A DNA stretch of 64,000 nt, taken from positions 32,972,964 through 33,036,963 of the forward strand of contig OW203761.1 of assembly GCA_934045905.1 (NCBI GenBank). The letters are read 5' to 3'. Position numbers and translations under genes: made by a program. This DNA comes from Leuctra nigra. Lineage: Eukaryota; Arthropoda; Insecta; Plecoptera; Leuctridae. The notes under the pieces were generated by a model. The model did no database searches. It saw nothing but the letters and a program-made list of their open reading frames with translations, and was not told the origin of the DNA. Shown in pieces: positions 48,363-60,347 of the stretch. Each line of letters begins with the position of its first letter. Within the stretch, counting starts at the first letter, position 1.

Positions 48363-49141
48363 GATGAAATAAGTTAATTAAACTGTATAAAACCGAAGAA
48401 ACTCTCTTCACAAATCACAATAACCTAAAAACCTTTGCTAAAAACCTGCTTGCACCAAAAACACATAATATGAACACGTCACGATTGGTTGAGCATTACT
48501 AGTAGTGCTACTGCCACCACCAATCAAATGATTGCAATTTTTAGCGGGAATATTGTGAACAGTTCGCAGCGTAAACGCTGTTAGTGACTTTTGAATTTAA
48601 TTATTTTTGTTTAATCGCTATAAAGTGAGGATGTGTATAAAAACTAATTGAATTATTCACAACATTTTATTGCCTATGGCAAATCAGGTATAATAACAAG
48701 TTAACTTTTTATTTTTATTAAGCCGTGATCTGATATTATCGTGACTGACTTGACCAGGCGCGTAGGAACTTTATTTTGACAGGGGGGGTCAAAATTATAG
48801 GGGATCGATGGATGTCAGGAAAAGGTGGTTCACTGCTACAAGGGGTCTGGTGGACTCACTCCCAGTTAGCCCCGCAGGGCCTTTTTTCAATTTTTGATAC
48901 AAAATAATCGAATTTTAAACTATTCTTCTCAAAGAAATGTAAAATGTGTGCTATATGCAATATTCTGTGGGAACTTAAGAAAACTTGTTTTTATAGAATT
49001 CCCTATGGCCCCGCAGGGCATTTTTTTACGTCTTGATAAAAAAAGAATCGAATTCGACGTTTCTTTGGCATCTTTTTTAAAGAAATTTAAAATGTGTGTC
49101 CTATGTAATATTCTTATTTTATTTTATTTTTATTTTATTCA

Positions 49142-49432
49142 TTATACCTTTCCTATGCAATCCATTTTTGGGGAGCCTCTACTCAGGCCAATAGAATATT
49201 TATAATTCAAAAAAGAGCACTGCGTATTGTTGCGGGCATTTCTAAACGCACATCATGTAGGGACCAATTTGCCAAACAAGGAATTCTAACTCTTACATCA
49301 ACTTTGATAACATCAACTTTGAATTCTTGGGGATACAAGAGACAAAATAAAATTTTGTTATTTGACAAACTCCTAAATGGCCCCGCAGGGAAATACTTGA
49401 ATTCTAGTGAAAGAGAATCGATTATGAATTGA
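49142..49432 (+). pseudogene. LINE C-terminal fragment inside the hAT element
   Basis: In one plus-strand frame the sequence reads YAIHFWGAST, then FIIQKRALRIVAG, TSCRDQF and GILTLTSTL, ending at a TGA at 49430-49432. This is the conserved region after the reverse transcriptase domain of Jockey/CR1-type LINEs. There is no start codon and no reverse transcriptase core upstream. It differs in sequence from the LINE at 45451-48014. Confidence 0.75.
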
Positions 49433-49691
49433 TTTTGGAATCGACCTTTGAAAAAGGTTGCAAGAGCAACAGCAATAAGCAATCATTAAGAAAAATCTGT
49501 ATGTGTTTTGGAATCTATTAGTTTAACGTATAATTGGACAAATGAGTAAATGAGTTGTCTCATTGGAAAATACCTCTGTTTAATTAGTTTTGCAAAACTT
49601 GAGAAAATTTTGAGAATTCAACCTCATAATGGAGCAAATCTGTGTATTCTGTGCAACACTTAATCAACATTTGTGAATATCTGGATGTGTT

Positions 49692-49790
49692 CAGGATCTC
49701 TAGCAGGGGGGGTCAGAGTCTCTAGCAGGGGGGGTCAGGATCTCTGGCAGGAGGGGTCAGGCTCCAGACAGGGGGGGGTCCGTTCCCCCC
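49692..49790. repeat. Short G-rich minisatellite, unit ~22-23 bp
   Basis: About four imperfect units of TCTCTAGCAGGGGGGGTCAG inside the right part of the hAT element. Confidence 0.8.
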
Positions 49791-50458
49791 TTTCCCCCCC
49801 TATTCCTACGCGCCTGGACTTGACGAAATGTATCATTATTATTATAGTCTACCGATATTATTATTTAAATATTTACAATATATTGATGAAGGTAGCCTGA
49901 AACCCCTCTTGAACCCCATACCCTCGCCGAGCAAGCAGCTGCATATTATATCACATGTCCCGCACCCTTCACACTGCTGCTTGGGAAGGGGGGGGGGGGG
50001 GGCGAGATTTCCAGCTCATCATGAAAGGATGTGGACTGCAATCCAACATCTGTGTACTCTTTTATGCCGGGTACAGGAATAGCTAGCCTTGCTGGTTGGG
50101 GGGCTAGCCATTCTCGAAATAGAGTCGTGTAGTTTGGCAGTAGCAGCACAGGGGCAACAAACACCCAGCCATGTTTAAGTGTGGCACCGTTTTACAAGAA
50201 TCTTTACGAAATAATTGATTACATTACACTTTACGAAATATACATTGCTTATTGTTGTAGGTACATTTATTTCGTACTTTTAAAATAGTTCATTTTACGA
50301 ATTGCTTGCTAGAGTTAATTTGACGTTTATGAGATGTAAGTAGTAACAACCAAACTGTCAGAACGAAAATAGGTTAAACCATTTCTTAATTTTGAATATT
50401 CATGGATTGTTGCACTTAACATTTGTTTACAGGTTACTCTGAGCTAAATTAAACCAAG

Positions 50459-51333
50459 ATGACGAAGTGTAACACAATGAACACTATTTACTGTAAAGGA
50501 GAGGAAAAAATATCAACTGACAGCAATCAAGAAGATAAGCTGATACCAAGTGAACTTACTGGTAAGTGGTAACATTGTTTTGGAAATAATATTCACTTGA
50601 AATATTCGTAGAATTAACAAATTAATATATTGTGTTTATAATTGTTCAAGGTAAGAAAGCCACTGGATTGACAAAAATACGGCTTGAAGATTGTTTCCGG
50701 TGTGACGAGTGTTCTTGCATTTATCTAGAAGAAATTGATTATTCCAAACACATGAAAAACTTTCATGGCCAACCTGGATTGAAGAGAAAGAGAAGGTAAT
50801 AAATATGTAGAGAAGAGAGCACTTGAACTTTCGGTCGCGTAGGGGTTTTGCTAGTGACTAAGTATATTTCTTTTACTTTCAGAGCGAGGCAGAAGAAAGG
50901 TTGTCGAGCTTGCTGTAGAAATTGCAAGTGTCAAGGAAAACACAAACACACAAGTCTACAAAAGCAGTTGGAACAAAATAGTGCACTTCAGTACAATATT
51001 AAGGTAGATTTTCAGTCACTAACATATTGAAGTAAATTATTGAACTAAATTGTACGAAATTTTTGAAATTCCTGAAAGTAGTGGAATTGGACAAATAATT
51101 TGATCCTTGGTGGGCTGTTCTTAATTTTTAGCTTATCTATAACTATCGCATTTTTTCAGAATCGATGGAGCCAGCTTATGGAAGGCACAAGATTGAGTAC
51201 TACATCAGAACTTCGTCCCGAAATAAAGAGAGAACCTTTAGATGATCCATCCTTGGATTACAGTCACTTGTTGAGTCAAGTAGAAGTAAGAATCAAAACA
51301 GAACCCATAGAAGAAGAATATTCTAGTCAATAA
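50459..51333 (+). CDS. Small single C2H2 zinc-finger protein, 180 residues, 4 exons
   Basis: Exons 50459-50561, 50651-50795, 50883-51003 and 51160-51333 join with matching phases and GT-AG sites (543 bases). Exon 2 encodes one C2H2-type finger (FRCDEC...HMKNFHG) preceded by basic residues. Exon 3 begins with a cluster of five cysteines (CRACCRNCKC) in a basic context. Exon 4 holds two sumoylation-type motifs, IKREP and IKTEP, in an acidic C-terminus. I do not recognise an orthologue. A nuclear, DNA- or protein-binding role is inferred. A polyadenylation signal AATAAA lies at 51520-51525. The gene diverges from UPF0390. Confidence 0.75.
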
Positions 51334-51801
51334 TGCAAAGCCTAACTAAGTCTTTTCAGTTTAAAATTATTATTTATTAAGCTTATAATCAAGTATACGA
51401 AACAAGAATGAATAGTATTCGTAAAATTCATAAAAATAAGTGGACATTGTTGAACGATCTAGTCATAAAGGGAATACCTACAATTTAAGCCACTATGTAA
51501 AAAGAATAATCTACTAAGAAATAAATCGAGTTCGTAGATTTTTATTTTTTAAATATTTTATTATGATATTGCAAAATTGATAACTTGCTGCATTACAAAA
51601 TAGTACAACACTAAAAAAGAAGGGTAATGTATAAGTATCTATACTCAAATAATTTTGTTTTGTTTGTGACAGTACATGGTTTTACAAATTTATATTCTGA
51701 CCACATACAATCATATTATTCTAAGACATCCTGTAGATTACAGGACATGTAGATCTTTATATCTGTTTAATAGTACATTGCCTGAAACAGTGAGACTACA
51801 C

Positions 51802-52155
51802 AGTGGTTAATTTGTAAAATAATAAGTGGGGGGACGCTCTGCGATGCCAGGAAACAAACTTGCTTATGAAAACAATGGGGGGTTTGGGGGGAGGGCCCCC
51901 CAACACCACGCGGGTCCGGGGCGCATAGCCCCGGGAAAATTGTTGAATTTCAGGACTAAATTTGGTGCTTTTCTACGCGATTTGTACACAATTTTAAGAA
52001 AATTTTTATAAGTAAAAATTCTCTTAAAAGTGAAAATTCTCTTAAAATTGACTTATTTTGCATATAAATATGAAAAGTAAGTGGGCGGACGGCGTCCACC
52101 CTGAAAAAAGAGTGGGGGGACGCGTCCGCCCTCGTCCGCCCCCAAATTAACCACT
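51802..52155. mobile_element. hAT-like MITE with GC core (family A)
   Basis: The ends are AGTGGTTAATTTG and CAAATTAACCACT. The flanks GACTACAC (51794-51801) and GACTACAG (52156-52163) form an 8-bp duplication with one mismatch. The core contains GGGGCGCATAGCCCCGGGAA and G/C runs, shared with 60348-60759. It is non-coding. Confidence 0.75.
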
Positions 52156-55121
52156 GACTACAGTTAAAAAGTACGTATTTGTCTGAAATTACAATTGATA
52201 AATAATTATAAGTTCCTAAAATCTTATTATTATCATGATTCATTCCTGTTTGACAGCCTAGGTATAGTATAATTTGTTTTATAATTTTGTCTTAAAAATA
52301 ATAAAGAAGTTTGTAAGTAATCAATAACAGGAATTTAAATTTATAAGCATAAATTGGAAAACATTCTTTGGCAAATCAAAATGACAAGATATCCTCAAAT
52401 TCATACCCAATTCGCAGCACCCAGAAATAAACCATACTGCGATTGTATTAAAATTACTCGTTATGCATTTACATCTAGGTAATATAAAATAAAAAAATAT
52501 TGTCATTAAACAGAACTAAAACAGTGAACTAGGTACTAATTCATTCTCGACTATCATCTAAAATACTCGACAGACTACATTATACAACATATTAGGTAGT
52601 TATTTCATCATTTAACTTCAATCCGCAATGATGAAACTGATTGCCAACATAGTCCAGGCTTTAAATAAAATCACATACACTGGAATACCATTCAAAGAAG
52701 AACATCATCTCTTGCAAGAAAAACAATATCTACTATGTAGTGAATAATTCAGCCTTTCTTTAAAACATCCACAGACGTAATAACATAAACTCACACAATT
52801 CAAGGCTACACATACCTACTTATAAAAATTTAAAAAAGCCTTTCAATGACATGGCTTTTGCATTGTTTAAAAATGCTAAGTCACTGCCTTGTGCGATCTA
52901 GGTAAAATACAATTAATAAGGTACCTATTGATGACTTATTAGTTACATAGATGCTATTACAAATCTACATAGCTATGCATCATGATCAGCCAGGTAGGTA
53001 TACCAGGTATATACAATCTTCATCTGTGCTACTTGTTGACAATTGGATGTATCATGTAATAATTCGGTAAACAACCATTAAGTTAAATTATGAATTTCCA
53101 TTGATTTATCAAAATCAAAAAAAAAGTCTGTCCAATGACGAACACTCGCAGACAAAAATAAATAATTTTCTTATGCGTAGCTTAAGCATGACCAGTTTTT
53201 GTCTATAGGATACAAATTTTGATCTAGTGCAATGGCTATGTTTATCATACAATCGATACACCTTCATTACGAAACGCTAGGTACCTATGCTAATGTTCCA
53301 CTCATCTGGAAAGCCTACGTGAACTAATTACATATAGGTAGGCACTGGACGATAATAATTAATTTGCAATTGGCAAAATGATCTACACTTATAACATCAA
53401 TGCCAGTTGTACAATATTTTACTTATTTTTATGATTTTCGAATTACTGGCAAATGCAATTGCAGAACACATTGAAAATAATTTTCAACAATGACAGTAAT
53501 CACGGAATGTGGTCAACGAACCACAGTTAAATGGAATTTTGAGCTGTTCAATCATTTATTTAATACATAAATGTTCGTTTAAAAAAAGTAAGTATTTAGT
53601 CTGTCACAGCACAGTACTTACAACTATTGTTTCATGCGTGAACTGAACACTCACAGTCAACAAAATTAATTAATCATCCCTGATTATTTCAGTTTATGAT
53701 TGTACAAATTAAGGAAAATTTGAGGCACATCAGATCAATGACCAACAATGTAGGTAGATATAACAATTATCTTATAAAACTGGTGCCAAAACCGTAAACA
53801 AATCCATATAAAAACTTATTGCACTTTACCTCCAGTGCAAACATTTTGCCTCAAACAATACACACTATTACATTCTCACTTGTGCCAACAAGTAATTTGG
53901 TAATATCTTTCTACTCACTCATGCAAAGAGAGCATTTTCAAAATAAACCCAAGTAGGTATTGCTTTAATAGTTACTTATCTAGACTGTCTCTTATAATAA
54001 AAGCAATTAGCATCTAATTCAACCAAATAGAAATTATCTATTTATTTGCAAATAAAAGCAAACACTAAATGATTTGAAGTATTGATAGACCGTCGGCAAG
54101 AATACTCTGGTATGAGCTGAAATTAGCTGAGATTACTAGTAGAAAGTAGCAGCTTAACTTAATTTAGTAAAACTGATCAAGAGGAACATTGAGATACAAC
54201 CACATGAGTATTAAAGTAGATCATAAGAATATAACGTTAGATCTTATTCAAGAGAAGCACTTTACAGTGAAACATTCACCAGATTTGTATAAAAGGAACA
54301 TAATTGTTGAGCTGGAAACTAATGTTTTGCTTCTATTAGCACAAAGCACATTAAACTATCTATACATAGCGAAAAGACATGGCTTATTTAATAAGCATAA
54401 GTAACTAGGTACAAAATATCTAATAGGTACATAGAGCAGTTTTCTGGAATGCAAAGCATTTAACGTCCGACAAACAAAACAAATTAATCAGATAGGTAGG
54501 TACTGCAAACACAAATTGCTGATCCAAGAAGTGACATTTAGCTTTAAATTTCTTTATGACCAATTTCTGCCTAGGTTTCCTTTCTGGTCCCAATGAATGA
54601 TCCATCAGCCAATACCAACTAAGGTTATTAGTTATTTTACTGTTAGCATCAATAATTACATGAATATGATTAATTATTCATTGTGGTAACCCACCATTCA
54701 TTAAAATTTAGTTGAAATACGTATTTGTTTTGATATGAACATCACAATATCAATCAAACCTGTAGTATTAGGGAGTGTAGTGTAATGTAACTTAGTAGTA
54801 GCACTTTTTCTCATGCTGCATTCATCCATTCACACTGTACATACATAATCACATCCTAATTATAACAACAAGAAATCAGTCCACTGAATAAACAGTGTAT
54901 TATAAGAGAATAGAAGAAGTCTCTTCAAAATGACATTGAACCATCACAAAGAAGAAGAATATTCTTTCGAAGCGGAACCCGTTCATTCAAGAAGATTTCA
55001 ATGCTAATCATTGAAAAAAGCTGTGCTGTTCACATCACCTTGTTTAGTCTGTGTGCATTGCAGTGCATTTTGTTCAGTGTAAGAAAGGATACCTTCCTTA
55101 AACCTGATACTACCTCCGATA
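52156..55121. other. Region downstream of the Ig/FN3 gene, no separate gene seen
   Basis: AT-rich with few long open frames. Some of it may be the 3'UTR of the minus-strand Ig/FN3 gene, whose stop codon is at 55124-55122. Many TAGGTAC words are present. No domain is recognisable in the open frames on either strand. Confidence 0.4.
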
Positions 55122-58100
55122 TCAGACGCGTATGGGTTGAATTATGGTGTTGTTGTTGATTCGTGTTGTTGCTTGATCGTTGGAGTTCTCGTCCGGTTCT
55201 ATCCGGACCATTCTGGCTCCCTCGTCATAATATCCTGGATTTAGGATAATGTTGGGAACGAGTTCGATGATCTCTTGTTCCTCACGATGCACTAAAATAA
55301 AATGTAGTACCAACTTAATACAACTACAGTACAAACCTAATTAATCCGTTCTTAATATTTTAATTATGTGCATTTCTATGCCGACATGCTGTATGCTTCT
55401 AAAAGAGTAGATAATAGGCAGGTACCAGAAGCAATTTCCTTTATGTTAAAAATGTAGGGAAATTCCTAAAACTCAGTTTATTTTGGTTAAAAACCACCAC
55501 AAAACAAATTATCTTGATAGAAAATATATCCTCTGTGGCTCTGCAGTTTAAAAAATTAATATGTCACTCTAAAAATTTAAAATACCTATAATCCTGTATG
55601 GACACTACTGGCGAAATTAGTCTCATTCCGTCGCCTTTAAATTTTGCTGACATGCTGGTGTTTCTAAGGTTCATTTACAGTCCTTTTCGTGACACACTGA
55701 GTAATGCGCGAGCACCATTTAAAGCTCAAGGACACACCCTTCACAAGAGAGAGCGTCAGACATGGACAATGTGCATGATTCGTTGCGCCGCGCGAGAAAC
55801 GAAGCTTTATGTGTGCTGTGTAAGTCCAATCTTACGGCATAAATACCAGACGATTGTAGGCATCAGAAATATCAGAAAGCTGTTCCTTTTAATGACAGTG
55901 CTAATTGTGAAATGTTACAAACCAAAACAAATTGCAGAAGATAGTTTTAGTCTGAAATTAGATAGGGCATGATTTGAGGCTGGAAGAGATATTGTTATCT
56001 TTATAACCAAAGTGACAAGTAACAACAGTAAACTCGTAAGGCTCAAATCACAACATACGTCATTCACCATCCTCAATCATACTAAACCAACTGCTAATTT
56101 CATTAACAGATAAACTTGAACTTACTGACTGGGACGTGACATTCTTTGTAGAGCAGGTAACAAGTCCCGACGGCCAACATTAACAGCGTTCCCATGACTA
56201 CAGCCACAGCAGCCACCCAGACTCGAGTGTCAAAGTTCTCTGCACCATCCAGCAAATGACGAGCAAGTTCTGAAAACCCAATAATTACTTATTTTGATCA
56301 GTCATGAAGTCCATCTAGAGCAGTGGTACTCAACCTGCGGCCCGCAGGCCGTATGCGGCCCGCGGGACTAATTTTTGTGGCCCTCAGTTGATGTTTGAAA
56401 TACATACTTATTCACAAAATGTGTCCACTGTGAAAATAATAAAAAATAATAAAAAATAATTATAATAATAATTTCATTCAAAATTAAGTTTAGCATCCCA
56501 GAATCACTTATAAATTGCTTAAATTCTACAAAAACTCAACATTTTCGTCTCAACATTTGGAGGGAACTTTGCTTCAGTTTGTGCATTTTAGAGCCTCAGA
56601 ATCACTTTAAAATTATTAAAATCTAAAAAAAAGCCCTGCGGGGCCAAAACTGAAGCAGTCCCCCCATGATATAAGTAGTTCCTACACGCCTGAAATGAAC
56701 CTGAAAGCCTGAAACTACCTGATTCAATTCAATTTATTGGTCTTCTTACAATTTGTATATGTATACAGTGGTAAGGTATAGCTCCTAGCATAATAGTAAC
56801 ATAATAGATAGAATATTGAAGGTATGTAGGTTAGACGTGAGCATTATTGTACTTTTTTAAACATGCGGCCCGCCAACAAAAGCAAATTCGTTTTATTGGC
56901 CCGCAAGTCAAAAAGGTTGAGTACCACTGATCTAGAGTCTAGTCAGTGTGATTCATGAAACGTACCCATCTCCTCGGAATTGTGTAACGTAGTCGCTTCC
57001 AACTCAGTTATTTCTCCTGGACCGAGCTGATTCACAGCCCAGATTTTAAACATGTATGTTGTGTTTGGTTCCAGGTGATAAACGTCAATTTGACGCTGAA
57101 AAGAATTATAGCACAAAATAAGACAATGGGTTGAAACGTACTCAATGGTGATTTGCAGCAATAAGTATCAAGTCGGTAGTTACCGCATTAGGAGAGATAT
57201 GTTCAGGAATTACTGGATGCCACTCATTAGTTTCGGAGTGTTTTTCTTGGTACACTGCAGTGAAGTGATCTATTGGATAGCCACCTGTATCGTCCACCTC
57301 CCACGTCAAAAGGGCAAGAACGGTTGATGGATGGATAGTCACATTGGCTAATGCAGGTGGCGTTACTGAAAAAGAGGAAATGACGATCGAGTTACAATTG
57401 ATCCCAAGAGATAACAGAATACTTTGCACTTTCTTGGTTGATACTGCTTTTATCAATATTAGACGAACACAAAATTGGAATGCATCCCAATTTTGAAAGG
57501 TATTTTAATTTTAAAAAGACATTTTGTATGTCCGTCGAACCAAACCCATACTAAGTTAGGTACTACATGCACTTAGTAAAATAAATGTGTTTACTGAGAA
57601 TTCAATGCTCGATAAAAATGCATAATTTTTATTGTGATCCATTTAACAATGGTTTTGTAGGTATAGGAGCGTACAAACATAAGGCCTACAATCTTTATAA
57701 AAGATGCCCGATTTTTTTTAAAATTGGATTTATAAATTTCCCTTATTTCTATTTTTCCTCTCTGTGTCATATGAAAGTAATATATTATCTTTCCTTACTA
57801 TTTGCTTGTCGATAGCGACTTTTGACAAAAGCATTGCTTAACAAGTAGGTACTAGGTAGGTACATTTGAAGCATAAGAAAAGTGAAAGTGAAAAGTGAAA
57901 AAGTGAACTCACCTCTAACTTGTATTCTTACTCTAGTACGCTTGATCGATTCTAAGCCTTCAATAGAGCAGGAGTAGATTCCGGCGTCAGAGCGGTCAAG
58001 TGAAGAAAGTGTTAATTCCCCATCAGCTCCGACTCGGCTCCTGCTAATTTCCTCGACCCGGCCTTCTTCTCTCACCCACATGACCGCATCCGGATTTTCT

Positions 58101-58381
58101 AAGCCAGCATCGTCTGTCGATCCATCTGTACATGGTAGCGTAAGGTTCTCGCCTACATCTACGACAAGCTCTTGCAGTTCCGGGATATCGGTTGCATAGC
58201 AACAATGACCTGAAATCATATTATGCAACTGGTAGTAGCGAGGTATGTTGGTTTCTTTCTAAAGCTATCAATTTCTATAGAATGCCACTTTGTTGAAGTG
58301 TTAATGAAATAGGCTAAGAATTATTTACCTTCAGCAATCACTATAAGGAGAAATATGTCCAGTATCTTCTTCATAACCATT
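55122..58381 (-). CDS. Single-pass membrane protein with one Ig and one FN3 domain, 324 residues, 6 exons
   Basis: Exons 58381-58330, 58209-57913, 57365-57184, 57095-56966, 56269-56126 and 55291-55122 join in phase to 975 bases. A hydrophobic signal peptide covers roughly residues 1-23. The Ig domain has C44, W62 and the DAGIYSC block (C98). The FN3 domain runs from about 119 to 210, with LTWEVDD, YPIDHF and a YMFKIWAVNQLG strand. A transmembrane segment spans 237-261 (VWVAAVAVVMGTLLMLAVG...). The cytoplasmic tail of about 63 residues is rich in acidic and Asn residues and contains NPGYYDEG, possibly a Tyr-based signal. This layout suggests a cell-surface adhesion or recognition protein. I do not recognise the orthologue. 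The intron at 56270-56965 contains a hAT element. Confidence 0.85.
56321..56929. mobile_element. hAT-type element with perfect 8-bp duplication, in an Ig/FN3 intron
   Basis: The ends are CAGTGGTACTCAACC and GGTTGAGTACCACTG. ATCTAGAG lies directly outside on both sides (56313-56320 and 56930-56937). GGCCCGC-rich sequence adjoins both termini. Inside is a second insertion-like stretch containing CCCTGCGGGGCC and the terminus TTCCTACACGCCTG, which resembles the end of the 48755-49816 element. No transposase is present. Confidence 0.92.
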
Positions 58382-59610
58382 CTTCCATATTAAGAGCAAC
58401 ATTTCGAAGAAATTAGAATGAGATCCATAGTTTTTTAAAGAGTTTAACACTAATGACAAAGAAGAAAATACTCAAGGGTTTCCCTTATTCATTTTCAATA
58501 TCCACCCAATTTTCCTACGACTGATCTCAAGAAAATGGATTTATTGAATGAAATGAAAACTGGTCTAGTGCTGACATCTTCCGCTGTTGTGCAAATCAGA
58601 AACATTTCGCAGAAACGTCAGATCCAGATGGTACTTTTGGTGGCAGTATTTAAATATGCAATTTAAATATGCACGGATTTCTAAAATTAGTACACTGTTA
58701 AATTGAAAACCTATGGATTGATGCAGGAATATTTTAACCAACGGGATGTAAAGGTTTAATACTCTGAAGACACATTTAACAATTTTATCGGACACATAAT
58801 CCCCATTGCCTTGTTTTGCAGCCATTCAAAAGGACAGTCATACCAGCAAAACAAAAAGTTACCAGCGGGAAAGGCTTCATTTCATTTTTATAGAATCAAT
58901 AACGTGTAATGTTGTATATTTTAATTTCATAAAAAATTGTAAAATTTTCGACATCCTTGTTAGTTGTTACGTAATGAATACGATAAAATAAATTATTTAT
59001 ATTTATATTATCCATTATTGTTGTTGGCTAACCTGTTTGCATGAAATTTTAGAACATGGCGTCAAACTTTTGATCTCGTCTCACTCCCAGTAGTACGGTA
59101 ATTTAATTAAATAAGCTAAAACTTTAATATCCATCGTTAATAGGTACTTAAAATTACGGTATTGTGTAATCTTTGATCCATCAAACAACAATTTCCAATT
59201 ATTGTGCGAAGTTCCGGCGAATATGAAGTGAATGTACCTAGGTACAACATGGTCCATCCATATTATGACATCTGAAAGGTAAGGTTATGAATAATATTCA
59301 TCTCTTTTTTGTCAATACAAATGTTCCTAATGATTAAAGAGTAACGCCACATAGCTGTGTGATCATACTTGTTCCTACGACTTGTTCTGTGCTGATGGAA
59401 AATATAAATTACAACGGTGGTTTTCTCTTTTCTCATTTTAAACGATTTTCCACAAAACGCCAAAATTGACTGTTGCTTGAATTTCTTTATTTTCTTTAAA
59501 TTACGAACTTTATTTCAATTTCACTTTAAACTTTTATTTTATAAAGTTTCTAAATATTTAATTTACAAGAATCTAAAATCATGTTGACTTGATCTGAGAA
59601 TGATTATGAA
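58382..59610. other. Upstream of the Ig/FN3 gene, no gene seen
   Basis: AT-rich. It should contain the 5'UTR and promoter of the Ig/FN3 gene near 58.4 kb. No recognisable promoter motif or repeat stands out. Confidence 0.4.
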
Positions 59611-59889
59611 CAGGTTGGGTGAGTGGTTAACGCTCTGAGCTTATATTCCGGAGGCCCGGGTTCGATTCCCGCGGCCGTCCTTCCTAACTGAGGTTTTTTC
59701 GTGGTTTTCCCTCAGTCGACAGGCAAATGCTGGGAAGGTACCCTACTAATAGGCCACGACTGCCTCCTTACCCCATTCCATCCTTTCCTACTCTTCATCA
59801 TCATCTCCCAATCATCCTCATAATCATTCATCCGTCGCCATTAGCCTCGCTGCAGAACAGTGTGACGTTAAGCCCCAGACAAAAAAATA
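59611..59889 (+). mobile_element. tRNA-derived SINE, near full length
   Basis: It starts with a tRNA-like head: an A-box region (GGTTGGGTGAGTGGTTAACG) and a B-box GGTTCGATTCC at 59659-59669. The body contains CGTGGTTTTCCCTCAGTCGA, GGCAAATGCTGGGAAGGTA and ACAGTGTGACGTTAAGCCCC, and it ends in an A-rich tail. It would be transcribed by RNA polymerase III and mobilised by a LINE. A truncated relative is at 24454-24602. Confidence 0.85.
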
Positions 59890-60062
59890 ATGAAGAATAG
59901 AAAGGAGAAGGATGCAGCATTGATGCAGGGTGGGAAAGAGGTGACTCTGGCCTATTATCACTATCAGTATTTGTCCATGGAGACGTAATAAGAATAACCA
60001 CGAAAAAACTTGTCGGGAAGGACGGTCACCGGAATTTAAGTGCCCAGTGGTGGTTGCATGTT
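59878..60062 (-). mobile_element. Diverged SINE copy, opposite orientation
   Basis: On the minus strand it reads CCGTCCTTCC, then TTTTTTCGTGGTTATTC, AATAGGCCA and finally TTTTTTTGTCTGGGGC. These match the order of the SINE at 59611-59889. The two copies meet tail to tail around 59880. Confidence 0.6.
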
Positions 60063-60347
60063 CAGTGTATACATCCTGAGCCAACTCGCTCCATATCATA
60101 TGTCAATTTAATACTAACAATGTACCTATATCTTGTTGTTAACAAATAACAAGTAAGTGCAACTCAGATCTTAGTGATTATTTTAATTCCTATATTTTCT
60201 TATTTGCTAGTGTGTAACAGTGTAATGCTTATTGTAGCTACAAATTGCAACTGTACGTAATTAACACACTGTTTTCTCGCAGTTTATTGTCGTGTTACTA
60301 CAACTAGTAAATTCTTCATTGTTTTACAGTTACATACCCAGTACCCA

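Larger units (their letters stand above)
48755..49816. mobile_element. hAT-type element with 8-bp target duplication, carries a LINE fragment
   Basis: The ends are CAGGCGCGTAGGAA and TTCCTACGCGCCTG. The 8 bases GACTTGAC occur directly outside on both sides (48747-48754 and 49817-49824). An 8-bp duplication and CAG...CTG ends are hallmarks of hAT insertion. No hAT transposase is present. Inside are CCCCGCAGGG repeat words, a LINE reverse transcriptase remnant (49142-49432) and a short G-rich minisatellite. It lies between the UPF0390 and zinc-finger genes. Confidence 0.88.

Noticed and set aside
55598..55972. Plus-strand 124-codon open frame opposite the Ig/FN3 gene
   Set aside because: No recognisable domain or codon pattern. 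It lies in an intron on the opposite strand and has no promoter or splice context.
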